Shown: in pieces, positions 1 through 11,974 of the stretch
Layout: the number at the start of each line of letters is the position of its first letter
Numbering within the stretch: the stretch's first letter is position 1
Source: Rhea pennata
Taxonomy: Eukaryota > Chordata > Aves > Rheiformes > Rheidae
Direction of reading: 5' to 3'
Length of the DNA: 64,000 nucleotides
Assembly (NCBI RefSeq): GCF_028389875.1
Contig: NC_084663.1
Coordinates: forward strand, 161,409,801 to 161,473,800
Notes under the pieces: model-generated
What the model was told of the DNA's origin: nothing
The model's database searches: none
Seen by the model: the letters and a program-made list of their open reading frames with translations, nothing else
Translations under genes and position numbers: made by a program

Positions 1-36
1 TCTGGGCAATACATTTTAATTAACAATCTCTTTTCC

Positions 37-71
37 AAAAAAAAAAAAAAAAAAAGAAAAAAAAAAGAAAA
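37..71. repeat. A-rich simple repeat
   Basis: Run of 19 A followed by 10 A and further A, broken by single G. It sits about 190 bp before the CR1 copy and is probably unrelated to it, because CR1 elements end in short ATTCTATGA-type repeats and not in poly(A). Confidence 0.9.
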
Positions 72-259
72 TACAGGAGGAGATCATCCACATGTATTGC
101 CCCTCCTCACAATCACAATTTTGCTCCAAGTGATCCTTTATATCATTAAATGTAGCAATCTATAGGTAAGTTCTATACTTACTGCAGAGTGGATAGTACG
201 CCTATTAACTCTTCATTTCTTTGTTTTCAGAAATTTCAGAGTTTTGCTGAGTTCAGGAT

Positions 260-1100
260 TTTGAAAAGAGAGACCTGGACAGGCTGGAGAGCTGGGCAGA
301 GAGGAACCTCATGAGGTTCAACAAGGGCAAGTGCAGAGTCCTGCACCTAGGGAGAAATAACCCTAGGCACCAGTACAAGCTGGGGGCTGACCTGCTGGAA
401 AGCAGCTCTGCAGAAACAGACCTGGGGGTGCTGGTGGATGACAGGTTGACCATGAGTCAGCAATGTGCTCTTGTCGCCAAGAAGGCCATTGGTCTCCCGG
501 TGTGCATTGGGAAGAGTGTTGCCAGCAGGTGGAGGGAGGTGATCCCGCCCCTCTCCTCAGCCCTGGGGAGGCCTCATCTCGAGTCCTGTGTCCAGTTCTG
601 GGCTCCCCAGGACAAGAGAGACATGGAGCTACTGGGAGAGTCCAGTGTAGGGCTGCGAAGATGATCAGAGGGCTGGAGCATCTGCTCTAGGAGGATTGGC
701 TGTGAGAGCTGGGGCTGTTTAGCCTGGGGAAGAGAAGACTGAGGGGGAATCTTATCAATGTGTACAAGTACCTGAAGGGAGGGTGTCAAGGAGATGGGGA
801 CAACCTCTTTTCAGTTGTCCCATGTGACAGGACAAGAGGCAATGGGCAGAAATTGAAGCACAGGAAGTTCCACCTGAACGTGAGGGGAAATTTCTTCCCT
901 GTGAGAGTGACGGAGCACTGGCACAGGTTGCCCAGAAGTTGTGGAGTCTCCTTCTCTAGAGATCTTCAAGGCCCACCTGGATGCAAGCCTGTGTAACATG
1001 CTCTAGGTGACCCTGCTTGAGCGGGGAGGTTGGAGTAGATGATCTCCAGAGGTCCCTTCAAACCTTACTGATTCTATGATTCTATGACTGATTCTATGAA
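260..1100 (+). mobile_element. CR1 LINE, 5'-truncated, 3' end intact
   Basis: Non-LTR retrotransposon fragment holding the C-terminal part of the CR1 reverse-transcriptase ORF and its short 3' UTR. Translation gives the familiar CR1 tail blocks ([14 protein letters not shown] at 311, [13 protein letters not shown] near 420, [10 protein letters not shown] near 755, [11 protein letters not shown] near 905). The reading frame is broken: an in-frame stop at 688-690 and frame changes between 660 and 760, so it is dead. The 3' end has three ATTCTATGA-like units (about 1068-1098), the CR1 hallmark. The 5' edge, near 260, is a truncation as in most CR1 copies. Similarity to the CR1 pattern is still high, so this is one of the younger copies here. 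Confidence 0.95.
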
Positions 1101-4100
1101 AAGTTCTAATGGGCACTTTGGGCCCTTAGATTTCTGAGTACTTAAAATGACAAAATTTGAAAAAATAAAAGAGGAAAGAGAGTAATACATTCCCTTGCAT
1201 GCTTTTCAGCTGAGGTTCTAAGGCTGAGAGAGGATACTTTTTCCCTTTTTAATACAATTTGTTTCTTACCTATAAAAATGGTTAACTGTCCCAGTCAGTG
1301 TAAAACTGTAACCTAGCTGGCTAGAAAATCATGCAACAATCTAATGCACACAATTAAAAAATCACAGAGATTTCCAAGCATTATAAAGTAGGTCCTTGAT
1401 TTATTTTTAGTGTTTATTGATCTGTTTATTGTTCCAATTATATCAACAATTTCTAAATGTAAGTTAAATACCTTAAAAGTCAGATAATAGACAACAGTGC
1501 AAATCTGAACTTCACAGAGCAGAGATCATTGACTGAAACCCATGCATTGGAGCAGAGATATCCAACCTGTCTTGAGGTGCAGAGAGCCTGAAAGTGGTCC
1601 AGATATGTTTCTTGCTTTTGAGTTGTGTCCCCAGATCGGTTGCTGGACTCTGTGCTGATGATTAGCAGTGGGTCAGGCTGAAACTATGCTTGATGCACTT
1701 GATGCATCCCCAGAGGCTTCCAGGCAAACTCCACTGCACACAGGAATGGCAGGGTGTGAGGGGAATCATAGTCTTTCTGCCTCTGATCCCTGCCTGCAGC
1801 TTGCTGCCTCCTCAGCTCAGAGGTACGTATGGCCCCTCAGATGCTTGGCCATATGCATATTTTGACAGGATAAGAAAGGGGTTTGAAAGGTCAAAAAAGT
1901 ATCCCTAGGATAAAATTATGGTGCACTTTTTGTTTTAAATACCTAAAATTCTTTTATTCTTGAGATACTGAAAGAAGTTACTGGGAAGCAAAAAGTCATC
2001 AGATATGAGACAGTGATTTTAGATTTCATACACATGGATGAGAAGTGAAAAAGCTTCATAATCCTGTTCTCAGCACAATTTTTGTGTTCACTGCAAATAA
2101 AAGAGGAAGCTATTACAGTAATACCTATGTGTTAAGTAAATAAAACTCTCAATCTGTATGTTTGCAGACATTTCTGAAGAGTTAAATTGAATTCCTACCA
2201 TGTCTAGGAGAAAGGAACATAAATGAATTGTACTGTTGATGCAGTAAAATCAGCTAGACTCATTAGCTGAAGACAAACCCTTAAAAGAGACTATGTTATC
2301 TGAAGAAAAGAAGAAGATTTCGTTGTGGAAAGGTCTAAAGTACCCAACTTGAAAATTAAATTTATTAAACTACTTGAGGCACTGTCTCTTCAGACTGATT
2401 ATTCGTAGTTGGTGCTGGCATGTTAGAACTAACAAGGAGGCACAGAGGAAACTTGGGAGAGTTGCTCATTACACCTTTCTTTGAAAATGCTTTATTACTT
2501 TCTGATAAAAATGTATATTTTAATAATTTTCTCATGTAAAATAAGTGATGGAAAGATTGAAAGAATGAATGACTACAGGCATTAAAATGTAAAAAAATGT
2601 GCAGTAGAGGGAGTTGACAGGAAGGAAAAGATTAAATAACCGTAGAATCTGACTAGACTCATTATTATACCTGTAGCATGTTAAGTCAACTTTTCACTGG
2701 AGTTAATGATTACTGGTGTGCGTCACTGTAAGATTACTGTAAGATTTCAAGAGAAAGATTACTGAAGGGTCTGTTTTTCAGTTCCTAAGGAAACATTTCC
2801 CCTGTCCTCTCAGATTAAAACATCTAGGAGAAAATGTATTGCATACCCCTCCATTCTACAAAACGTGCAGATAATTATTTCAGTTAATGCATTATGGATG
2901 CAAAAAATGCCTTCTGTCAGGTCCTTGGGGGCACCCCCAGCCCTGGCCCCAGTCCAGCCTGGGACCATCAATCCTTGCCCCTGCCCGGCCATGGGTCTCC
3001 TAGACCCTCAGCCCAGTCCTGGTGCCAGCCTGCAGCAGTGACCAATGCCCAAATGAGCTGGGGCTGCCCCATCTGCCCCTGGGCTTTGGCAGACCCACCA
3101 ACACCTTCCTCCGCTACCTAGGACACTTCCCAAATAAGCATTACTCAATGTTGTCGTACTCCCCCCACCAACAATATTCTTTTTGCTTTGTCCTCTCCAG
3201 TTGTAGCTACCCTCTATAAGCCTCACAAATACCTTGCTCCAATCGCAAAATCCTAGGTTTTCTGCTTGTACTTTAAATCACTTAGCCCATTTTGATTCTT
3301 CATTTCTTAGCTTTCCTCACCAATTTTCCGAACAAGAAACTTTCTACTTCCTACAAACCTCATTTCTTCCCTTTTCCTTTTTACTGAATTATTAAGAAAA
3401 AAAACATCACTGGGTCAACAGAATACATAAAATTTGCCATAATGCAGACAAACTACTCCGAGAGGGCTCTGTTAACTACTTAGTCTACGTTATTTGAAAA
3501 ATTTGGACCACAAATTTGGAATGATTTTTACAGAAACCATTCGCTGTAGTAGGCCAGCAACAAAGAGATATACTGGCTAGAACAGGAAAAACGTAAAATA
3601 GCTAGGGTTTTCACACCTCACGAAAGAAGCTGGGAATAAAGCTATGAAAATGGAAGAAGAAAAAGCTTAGGGTTAGGACTGCACAAAGTCTTAAGTGCCT
3701 CAGCTTAAAGTTGAACTTCCCCAAATTCCATTCAGATATCATCTATTACTGTAAAAGAAGGTTAGAAGCTACCTAAAGGAGTTGAAATTTCACGGTTTCC
3801 TAAGCACCTGAAATTCTGTAACTGAAAATACCCAGAGCACCCAGTCTGCAAGAAAGCAGCTGCTTCAAGTCTTTCTTTTTCAGTGCTTCATGGTGTTCAT
3901 AGACTAGGCGTATCCCTAAACTAGTTCATCTGAGCAGTACTATCCCATATGTATTCTCGCTATACACCTGCTAAAGTGCCTGGCAGAAAATATAATGGTT
4001 ACTTCAAAAGAAAGCCAATGGAGCAAGTTTACCTCCTTGTTAGACAGTATTTCAGAGGCTACATCACCCATTCAGATGGGTATCAACTGAAACCTGTATT

Positions 4101-6400
4101 TCCAACCTTCTTGGCAGGTGCAGATGTATTCTTGACCTCTGTCAGAAGTGAGAAGAGAAGAGGAGGAAGTGGAAAGAAACAGCACAGTAGTGAACGCATT
4201 TTGTAATATGGGAATTTAGAAGATTTTGCTCCAGGAAATATTTAGTGGGAATAAAAAGTTACGGGCATCAGGCAGTGTATGCGTAATGAAAGGAAGAAAC
4301 TTAAGTACTGCTCAATGGCCAAAATATGCAGATTAATTGCACGGTAGATGTGAAATGTTCTGGTTGTGTTGGATTTATGATGATTGCACTCCACTATCTG
4401 CTTGTGCATAAACAATAATCACCTGTCTGCTCTGAGCAGACTGCTAGCTGTCCTAAACTTCCAGGTAATGTCCAAACACATTACCTCAAAATATGTGGAT
4501 GGGGAAAAGCAGAAGGATGCTAAAAAACTCTTGGTCCTCTCCTAGTAAATCCACACCTGTATTTGGGGAATACCTTCTTCACCAAGCTATATAATATAAG
4601 GTGAGGAAACAGGGTGAGGGTAAAGAATACCTATATTGCCAGTTGAGTCTGTACCACTTGCAGCAAATAATTAACCGGGCTTTGGCAAGAAATAAGAGGA
4701 AGCCAATGAGACTTCATCTAGCAGGATGATGTCCTACTTTCACAGAAGAAAGGACTTGGTTCCAGCTCTTGTCCCAAGGGCTGTTCACGTATTTTATATT
4801 AAACTGGTATTAGAGTAAGTGACCAAGACACAAGTTTTCCTTCTCACTTCATACACATCTCCCCTAATCATTTGACAAGAGTCTTGAAAGTTGGCTCACC
4901 CAATCAGTATTTATTTTTGTATATAAAACAGGTTTGGCAAGAGTCTGAACAGACACACAGAACAGTGTGGTTGCTAGGGCATTAAGAGAAGGACACATGG
5001 GTATAAAACTTCTCAGAAACAGAGGGGATTAAACTTGCACATCTCCCTGAGTGTCTGCTCCAACCATTTGCATAATGGGCTCATCAACTTGTATTACATA
5101 CTTGCCTCCAGGCCTGATCCATAGAGGCTGTGGTTGTTAAATTGCCTAGCCACAGAGGAAGAATGAAGTTATAACAACTGCCGCTTTTAGTTTTCAAAGT
5201 CCTTGCTTCAGTTTTAGTGTTAATTAAGGTTTATCACACTAGGGCCATGATATCCCCATGTTCCTCTGGCAATGCCTGCTTTAGCAATGAGTAACCCAAA
5301 GGGAGTGATCTGTAGAAACAGAACAGAGTAGAGTTCCTGTCTTCCAATTTTACATGTGTTCAGGTTTTACTGCAGGCTAGTTCTAGTCCTATCCTATGGA
5401 TTGAATGTCCACTAGCAGCTTGAGCTCATTGAGACATAGCCTTAGGACATTATAAACTGAGGCATTCAAATCACTATTTTTCATAAAAACATCATGTGTA
5501 TGCCGCATGCGTGTCCACATCAGTGCTATCTCATAACAATTTCACACATTTCAGGAAGGAAAGATAGTATCTTGGCAAGCCTCTGGGTATGCATGTTAAG
5601 CACCAAAATTTTTTCCAGAACTTGTTGCCTACATATTCCAGAAAAAAAAAAAAAAAAGTGGTGTCTCCTTGAAAAAGTGGAACTTCTGAATGAAGATTAG
5701 GTGTAGTAAAAAAAAATTTGCAAGTCATTTCCTCTACTGAATTTGCAAGGGTACTTTATATTAAAATATAAAATATTTGAAATTGTCCTTCTTGCCACAA
5801 AGACTGCAAAAGAATTAAATCTAGTTAATCGCATTTATTTTAACAGGCACAATTTAAAATCCTACGGGGAAAAGGAAGAAAACTAGGAGGTTCTGAGGTA
5901 ATCTATGAACAAATTTATCTGTTACATGGATTTTACTTGTACTCTACAATATTTGAACTCAGTTTCTTAATGTGATTCAGAGCGCAGTTCAGGTATCATC
6001 AGGATATCACTGCCTATGCCGCAAGAGGATGCTCTCACTGGAGCTGGTGTCCTCTTACTTTGGGACACTTCAGGAAAACACTTAAAAAAGAACAACCTGC
6101 CTTATAATCACCTTAAGCCTTTTGAGGTCTTCATGGACAGGAGTAATCGTGCCTCCATGTCCTACTTACATGGAACAGGATATCGGGATTCTCCCTGTCA
6201 TGACAGGATGCCTTCTCCAACCATGGCAGACTAGCGGCCTCACAGAAGACTATGCTGTATGGCAAGTTTAAATGTATTAGTGCTAGTGACTAAATGATTA
6301 AAAAGTGCCTTTAATTACAAAAGACAACCTTCCAAAAGCTTCTCTTGACTTGTTTTTAATAAAAAAAAAAATCATTCTAGTCAGCGCAACTGAGATGCCG
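1101..6400. other. intergenic DNA, no gene recognised
   Basis: AT-rich sequence between the CR1 copy and the CpG island. The short ORFs in it (for example 1668-1865, 3949-4206 and 6016-6234) show no family I recognise and have no splice context supporting them. The one compositional change is a C-rich stretch at about 2925-3130. In the human arrangement DNAJC3 lies beyond this side of DZIP1; no DNAJC3 sequence (signal peptide or TPR repeats) is seen here. Confidence 0.6.
2925..3130. other. C-rich block in AT-rich DNA
   Basis: About 200 bp rich in CCC, CCAGCC and CCTGG, sharply different from its flanks. It has few CpG dinucleotides, so it does not look like a CpG island. It has no CR1-like ends and no clear protein match. 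It may be an old retroposed or LTR-derived piece, or a local compositional island. Confidence 0.4.
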
Positions 6401-7420
6401 TGCCCGGGCTAGGACCAAGACAAAGAAAATCCGGGCGATGCGAAAGCATGTGCCGGGCAGTTTGGAGAGCTGGGGCGCGGGACTCTCCGCCCGCGCTCCG
6501 CAGACCCAGCGCGGGGCCGGGCTGAGGCGGGGGGGGGGGGGGGGGGGGAACCGGGGGCCCAGCCGGGACGGCCCCGCTCGGCAGCCGGCGCGGGCCGCCG
6601 CTGCGCCTCGCCCTGCCGCCCGCCCCTAGCGGCGCCGGCCGCCGCCGCGGCAGCTGCTCCTGCCCCGACTCCTCGGCGGCAGCCCGGGGGGGAGCGGGCG
6701 GCGCTGGGGCGGGGGGGGGGGGGGGGGAGGCGGGCGGCGCGGAGGAGGGGATGAAGGAGGCAGCGCGGCGCAGGGGGAGCTGCCGCCCCTCTGTGACACG
6801 CACCAGTAACCGACCGGCGCGGGGGCGCGGAGCAGCCGCAGCCTCGGCGCCCCTCAGCGCCCCGCCAACCGCCGCCGAGCAGCAGCGCGAGGTGAGTTGG
6901 GGGGGGGGGGCGGGGCGCGCGGACCCGGCTCCTGTGGCGCCCGCCGCGGCTCTGACCCCCCCTTCCCCCCTCCCCCCCCCGCCCTAACCGCCATCAACGG
7001 CGCTGACGGGGCCGCACGTGCCGGCCGCGCCGGTGTCGCGCCTGGGGGCCGCGCGGCGATGCCGTTGGGGCGCGCGCCCCTCCGTGCGCGGTGGGGGCGG
7101 GGAGGGGAGGGCTCGGCGAAGCTCGGCGAGGCCTCTCCTCACGGGAAGGCGGGAGGGAGGGGAGGGAGAGAAGGAGGCCGCTCTCTGAAGCGGCGCCGGG
7201 GATTTTTTGGCTGGGAGATGGGAGGCCGAGCAAGGGCCTCCCGCAGGCCCGGCCCCGCCGGAGTCTGTGCGGCCTCAGCCGCCTCCCGCCCCGTCAACGC
7301 AGGCGGGCTGAGAAGCCGCTTTCCCCCTCGTTGCCTAAGGCTGCCGTGTTTGGGAGCGAGCAGGCGAGCGTGCCTGCTGGCTCCGGGCCTCCGCTGTGCA
7401 AAAACTCCGAGTTAGGGTGC
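6400..7420. promoter_or_regulatory. CpG island, likely DZIP1 promoter
   Basis: About 1 kb of very high GC with dense CpG, the only such block of this size in the window. It contains G runs of 20 (6529-6548), 17 (6711-6727) and 12 (6899-6910), able to form G-quadruplexes on the + strand. A good donor (GAG|GTGAGT at 6891/6892) shows that transcription to the right is plausible. The strong G-over-C skew further downstream agrees with + strand transcription from here. No TATA box is evident. It could also fire in both directions. Long proline- and alanine-rich ORFs in all frames are composition artefacts. Confidence 0.8.
6735..6891 (+). other. DZIP1: candidate non-coding first exon of DZIP1
   Basis: GC-rich stretch ending in a consensus splice donor (GAG|GTGAGT, GT at 6892). 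The 5' edge is only a guess, set just after the second G run, because no transcription start can be read from sequence. The next good acceptor in the right direction is at 11830, giving an intron of about 4.9 kb. An ATG at 6751 would open an upstream frame if the transcript starts before it. Assignment to DZIP1 is inferred from order and strand. Confidence 0.5.
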
Positions 7421-9199
7421 TCCCACACCTCGAAAAGAGCGTGCTCGAGTCAGGTTTCAAAATCTGCTGCCGTGGGTGAGAGCAGGACTCCGGCATCCAA
7501 ATAGCTGGCTGTATTTCAAGTATGGAACGTGTCTCAGCAGGCGTTACATTTGCTTACTGAAAAATTAATTCTTTGGGCCTGGCCTTTTCAATCACTGTGT
7601 TGGTCTTGAGTGAACTCAGCTAAAAATGGCTATTTTCTCCTATCCCTTTGATCTACTCCCCACTATCCTTCCACTGCCACCTCCCCTCTCCACCTGAGTG
7701 ACGTAAGGAAGCACCGTGGACAGATGCCGTAACAGCTTTTCTGTCTCCTCTGTGTTTCGTGATGCACCGCTTCAACATTACATTCAGTTTAAAAAGATTT
7801 AATTAAAACGGTATGAAACTCTGCAAGGATATTCCTAGTTAAATAGGTCACTTGAGGAAGTTAAGCATGTCCATAAGTCTAGTGTGACTTTGCTGGTGTT
7901 AAGCAAACTTTTTTTAAAAAAAGTGTGCATCTGTGAATTAAAATATTTCATGCATTCTTTTTCAGGCTCTTTTTGCATGATACAGTGAAGAAAAATACAA
8001 AATGCATGTTTTCTGTGTATAGAAATTTCTCCTATATATATTAAAGATCTTGTGTAAGGCTCAGAGATCTCTGGGAGATAGATTTCGTTATGTACTACTT
8101 CATAGTTCCTTGATGAATCAAAACATCCTAATTTACATTTTCCAAGATGTTTGAAGGAATTCAATTTTGGACAGTTGCTATTTTTATTAAATATTTGAGC
8201 ATTAACTGTTTATAAATGCAAGTATATTTATACATTGTAAATGGAATAGAGTCTGCAGTATCATACAGATAGTTGTAAAGGAAATTAGCAGAATATTTTC
8301 TATTTCAGGTGTCAGAGCAATGCAAAGTTCAGTGATAACCCAGGCAGATCTGTATTTGATATATAGCAAAAATACTAAATAAATTTCTTCAGAGATAACA
8401 ATTGCTAGAGGCCCTGTTCATGGAAAAAAATAGGTGGCAGAAAGTGCTTCCTTGTAGCAGAAGACTGCAGTGTTGCACTGCAGTATTACAAACACCACAC
8501 AGCTCAGAAGAAAGACGAAAAGTGATTCTCAATGTATTTACATATGCATGTCTGTGCATATAAATTCTGTTTGTGCTGGATAGTGGTGAGTTGAAAATCA
8601 GATCACAGAATTTCCTCATTTCTGATTGATTTACCTCTTTCTTGAGACTGACATTGCATTTTGCTAAAATTTTGTTTTTATAGCCCTCTGCAGATATTTT
8701 TCTGAATTAAAAAAAGTCGTGGCAAGTGATGGAAGATGCTGGGGTAACTTCCTGGGGCATTGCCTGAGCTTTAGGTATTGCAATAAAGTGTGGCTCGTAC
8801 ACTGAAGGCTAAAGATTTGAAAAAATGAATTTATTGCCGAATGTTTTGGAAGATTGCCTTCTAGGGTGGGTTGAGTCAAAAAGCAGGAGGGCTCAGTATC
8901 CTTTGCTAGTGTTACTGACCTAACTGTTTAAACTTCTGGTATCCTAAAGTTCATTTGGTAGATTAGTGAAACCCCCTACTGTGCCTGAATATATTCTTGG
9001 GAAGACTCATCTTTTGTACAAAAGTGGGGAAATAGGAGAAAAAGCAAGTGAGACATTCTCCTGGTTTTCCTTGGCTATTGGAAAAGGAGTTTCTTTCAGT
9101 TTTTCCCATGTACATGAGTAGAAATGGGTCTGAAGGATGAGAGAGACTGGTAATATTTGGGACCTTAAGTTGCTGAAGTGAGTGTTTAACCATTCCCGA

Positions 9200-11750
9200 G
9201 ATGGATTTGGGTTTTTCTTATGTGGGATGTGGTAAGGGTTTTGATAGATATCTGAGGGTTAAAGGAAATGCATGGGTCTCCATGGCAATCTGTGCTGTGA
9301 AACAGAGGTGTGCTGCAGTGTGTGGCCATGGTTGTAGGGTGTGTGTGCTTGTCATTTGTGAGGGAAGCTGTCCTTACACTAGTGCATATGACAATGGCTG
9401 TTGCTTGCATTGAAGTAGATGCGTGTGGTGTACTCATTGTGGTCATGTTACAGTTTGTGTTGGAAGGACAATATAAGATACGCAGATGCAAGGTGAGGTT
9501 CCCTGGGAGTTGTGTGTGGAGTGTTTCTAGGAGATGACTGAAGAAGTGAGGAATCTTTTATTAAGGGGGACCTGAGGAACGTGGAGAAACTGGAGGGGGA
9601 GGCTAGCGAGATGGTTGGGAGTCTACAGCACATGACCTTCAAAGAGAAGTTGAGGAAAATGGGCTTATTCAGTCTGATGAAGAGAAGGTAAAGACGCGCT
9701 CTTAATAGTAGCCTACAACTCTCTGAAGGGTTGCTACAAGCATGTTGGAGCCAAATTTTTCTTGGTAGTAGCAGATAATGTAACATGAGGCAGTGGCCAC
9801 AAATTGCTACTGGGTGGGATATTAGGAAAAATGTTTTAATGAGAAGGATAGTGCAGCCATCCAACAGGTTGCCCAGAGAGATCATGCTGCATCCCTCCTG
9901 AGGGGGTTTCAAGATTCAGCCGTACAAAAGGCACAGATGACCTGATACAGTGTCAGTGATAGTCCTGTTCTGGGCAGAAGGTTGGGCTAGATCATCACCT
10001 GAGGCCCATTTCACCCAATATTTCTATGAATCTGTGGTATAGCCTGTAGAACAACCTGTGGAATGGAGTGTGTTGTCAAGTATGTGTTATATGAATTCTC
10101 CTGGAGAGGTGTGTATATAGGAATGACTGGAGGCATGAGAAACTGAAGTGTGTAGGGAAGGGACTGAAAGTGTAGATGTAAATATGGAACATGGGTCATA
10201 TGGCAGAGGCAATATGGAGGACTGAAATACTAGGACGTGGTTGCAGAAAAAGAAGGTTTTGGAGAAGAGTAGTAAGGATGAATGAGGGAACAGGATAATG
10301 GTGGAGAGAAAAGATATTTGTTCCTGAGGATAATGTTTGAAGCCACTGAGGAAGAACAAGGAAATGGGAACACCAAGGCGGGAAGCCCTGGAAATTGTGG
10401 TAAGGCAGGGAGATAGGCACCAATTGTTGGATGCCTTTGAAGGAAATCATTTGGGGATGAGGTGGTGAAATTGGTGTGTATACGCAGGCCATGAGATGCT
10501 TTGTGGTGTTTGAGGATGTTGGAAATGAAGCAGGAATGACAGGCTGATGTGAGACAGTAGGGTTATGCAGTTACAAGAGACAGCTTGTGTATTGGTGTGA
10601 GGAGTGAGGAAAGCGTGGAGAAACATCACGCCAAAGGAGTATAAATGTGTTAGGGTGAGAAGGTTATGTGAAAGAAATGATGGAAGTACCAGGTGGTGGT
10701 ACTGATTGTGGGGAGGTGGCAGATTTACGTGGAGATCTGATCTAGGAGATGAATAGCTGAGGCTGGAGAAGGGTGTAAGATAGCGTGTGGGTAGTGGAGT
10801 GTAATGTGGCAGAGTGAGACAGGTTTATGAGTCATGAGCGACAAGGAGGAGTGACAAAGTAGCAGGGGGGAGATGTATTGATGCAGTTAACTCAATTAGG
10901 TCTGTATCACATACAGACTTTTGATGAAGCGGGGTAAAGGGAGTATGGAGAAGTAAGGCATATGGTGTATAGCTATGGTAAGAGTTTGTATATAGCAGAG
11001 TGTAGTTGAAGGTGTATTTATTAATGATACTGCGAGGAGATGCTAACACATGTGCAGAGTTCAAAGCCAAAGGAGCACTGGGGTGCAAGACAGAGGGTTA
11101 ATTGGTATGATGATGCCAACGATGCTGTGGAGAAACTGGGGGAGGAAGATACCAGGATAGGGAAATACAGAAGATTGCTCTCTGGGGTAGGTGGGCGTAT
11201 GCAGCATCGGGCACACATTCATGCGGGGAGGTCTGGAATGAGGGGCACAGCAGTGGTGAGCTCTTTGCATGCTCCAGAATAGTGCAGCTGCAGCAGCTGG
11301 GGTGGTGAGGGGCCGGGCACGCGCCAAGCATTGCCGAGCTGATGCTTCAGGGCAGTGGGGAGGATCATGGCTGATTTGGCCAAGGAAGGGGCTGTACCAA
11401 AGCCCCAAGCGAAGAGTGCCTTTGAAGGGAGTTTGAAGGGAGAAATTTGGGAATAGGGGTGGGGCAGCAGTTGTGTTGGATTGTACAGAGACCTGGCAAG
11501 CAGACTAAGGTGTTTCGGTGCAAAGCAGGGAGGCAGTGCGGATGTCTAAAGGTTAGGAAGTGGGCATATGCCTGGGAGGAGGGATGAAGCAGGGAGTGCA
11601 GCAAGGGGGGTATGCAAAGCCCCTGAGTGGGGCATGCATGAGTGCGTTCAGGGTGAGCGGTGCCTGCACCAAGGAGCCACCAGAGAGGTGGGGGAGGTAT
11701 GCGATGAGGACGAGCGTGGCGGGGGGAGCGAAGGGGGCCAGAGGAGGCCC
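9200..11750 (+). other. G-rich, C-poor strand-skewed segment (probable intron 1)
   Basis: For about 2.5 kb the + strand has far more G than C; the lines around 10261 and 10501 hold roughly 23-24 G against 1-4 C per 60 bases. Because TTA and CTA are scarce, the - strand carries many overlapping ORFs that show no protein family. Downstream of a CpG-island promoter such skew marks co-transcriptional strand asymmetry (R-loop-type GC skew), in line with a + strand transcript. Parts around 10.0-11.0 kb read like a worn-out G-rich minisatellite, but no fixed unit could be set. Confidence 0.6.
9570..10035 (+). mobile_element. old, diverged CR1 LINE 3' fragment
   Basis: Recognisable CR1 tail blocks with many changes: 'gaagttgaggaaaatgggct' near 9644, 'caggttgcccagagagatca' near 9866, 'gttgggctagatcatcacct' near 9982 and the terminal 'ttctatgaatctgtg' near 10021. 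Much more diverged than the copy at 260-1100, so an older insertion. No open frame survives. Confidence 0.8.
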
Positions 11751-11846
11751 CCTGAGGGAGGCCGAGGTGCATGGCTAGAGCGGGAAGCGGGTGGGCTCTG
11801 CCGAAGTCCTCACTGCTGCTGTTCCCGCAGGGGCGGCTGGGCTGCA

Positions 11847-11860
11847 GCTGCCATAGCAAC
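11847..11860 (+). promoter_or_regulatory. RFX-type X-box
   Basis: GCTGCCATAGCAAC differs from the canonical RFX half-site pair GTTGCCATGGCAAC at two of 14 positions: two imperfect inverted half sites with an AT spacer. RFX2/RFX3 with FOXJ1 drive many ciliary genes through such sites near the start, and DZIP1 is a basal-body protein. It lies 115 bp before the start codon. Binding is inferred only. Confidence 0.65.
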
Positions 11861-11879
11861 ACGGAGGACAACTTGGAGC

Positions 11880-11959
11880 ACAACGTGGCGGACGCTGGCA
11901 CTCAGGAGCTTGAGGGAGCACAACGCGGAGGACGCTGGCACGCAGGAGCCTGAGGGAGC
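11880..11959 (+). repeat. two-copy 40-bp tandem duplication in 5' UTR
   Basis: The block starting ACAACGTGGCGGACGCTGG at 11880 is repeated at 11920 with only about four differences, period exactly 40 bp. It lies wholly inside DZIP1 exon 2, between the X-box and the start codon, so it lengthens the 5' UTR by 40 nt. It contains no ATG. Confidence 0.9.
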
Positions 11960-11974
11960 CCCGGCACACCGGAC

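Noticed and set aside
3949-4206. 85-aa ORF starting MYSRYTPAKVPG
   Set aside because: No splice, promoter or family support; length is within chance for a window this size.
6381-7504. Several long Pro/Ala/Gly/Arg-rich ORFs on both strands in the CpG island
   Set aside because: All frames are open because of GC-rich composition; none resembles a known protein. No DNAJC3 first-exon sequence is present on the - strand.
9186-11901. Dense cluster of overlapping - strand ORFs
   Set aside because: They follow from the C-poor + strand, which removes - strand stops. Sequences are low complexity with no family.
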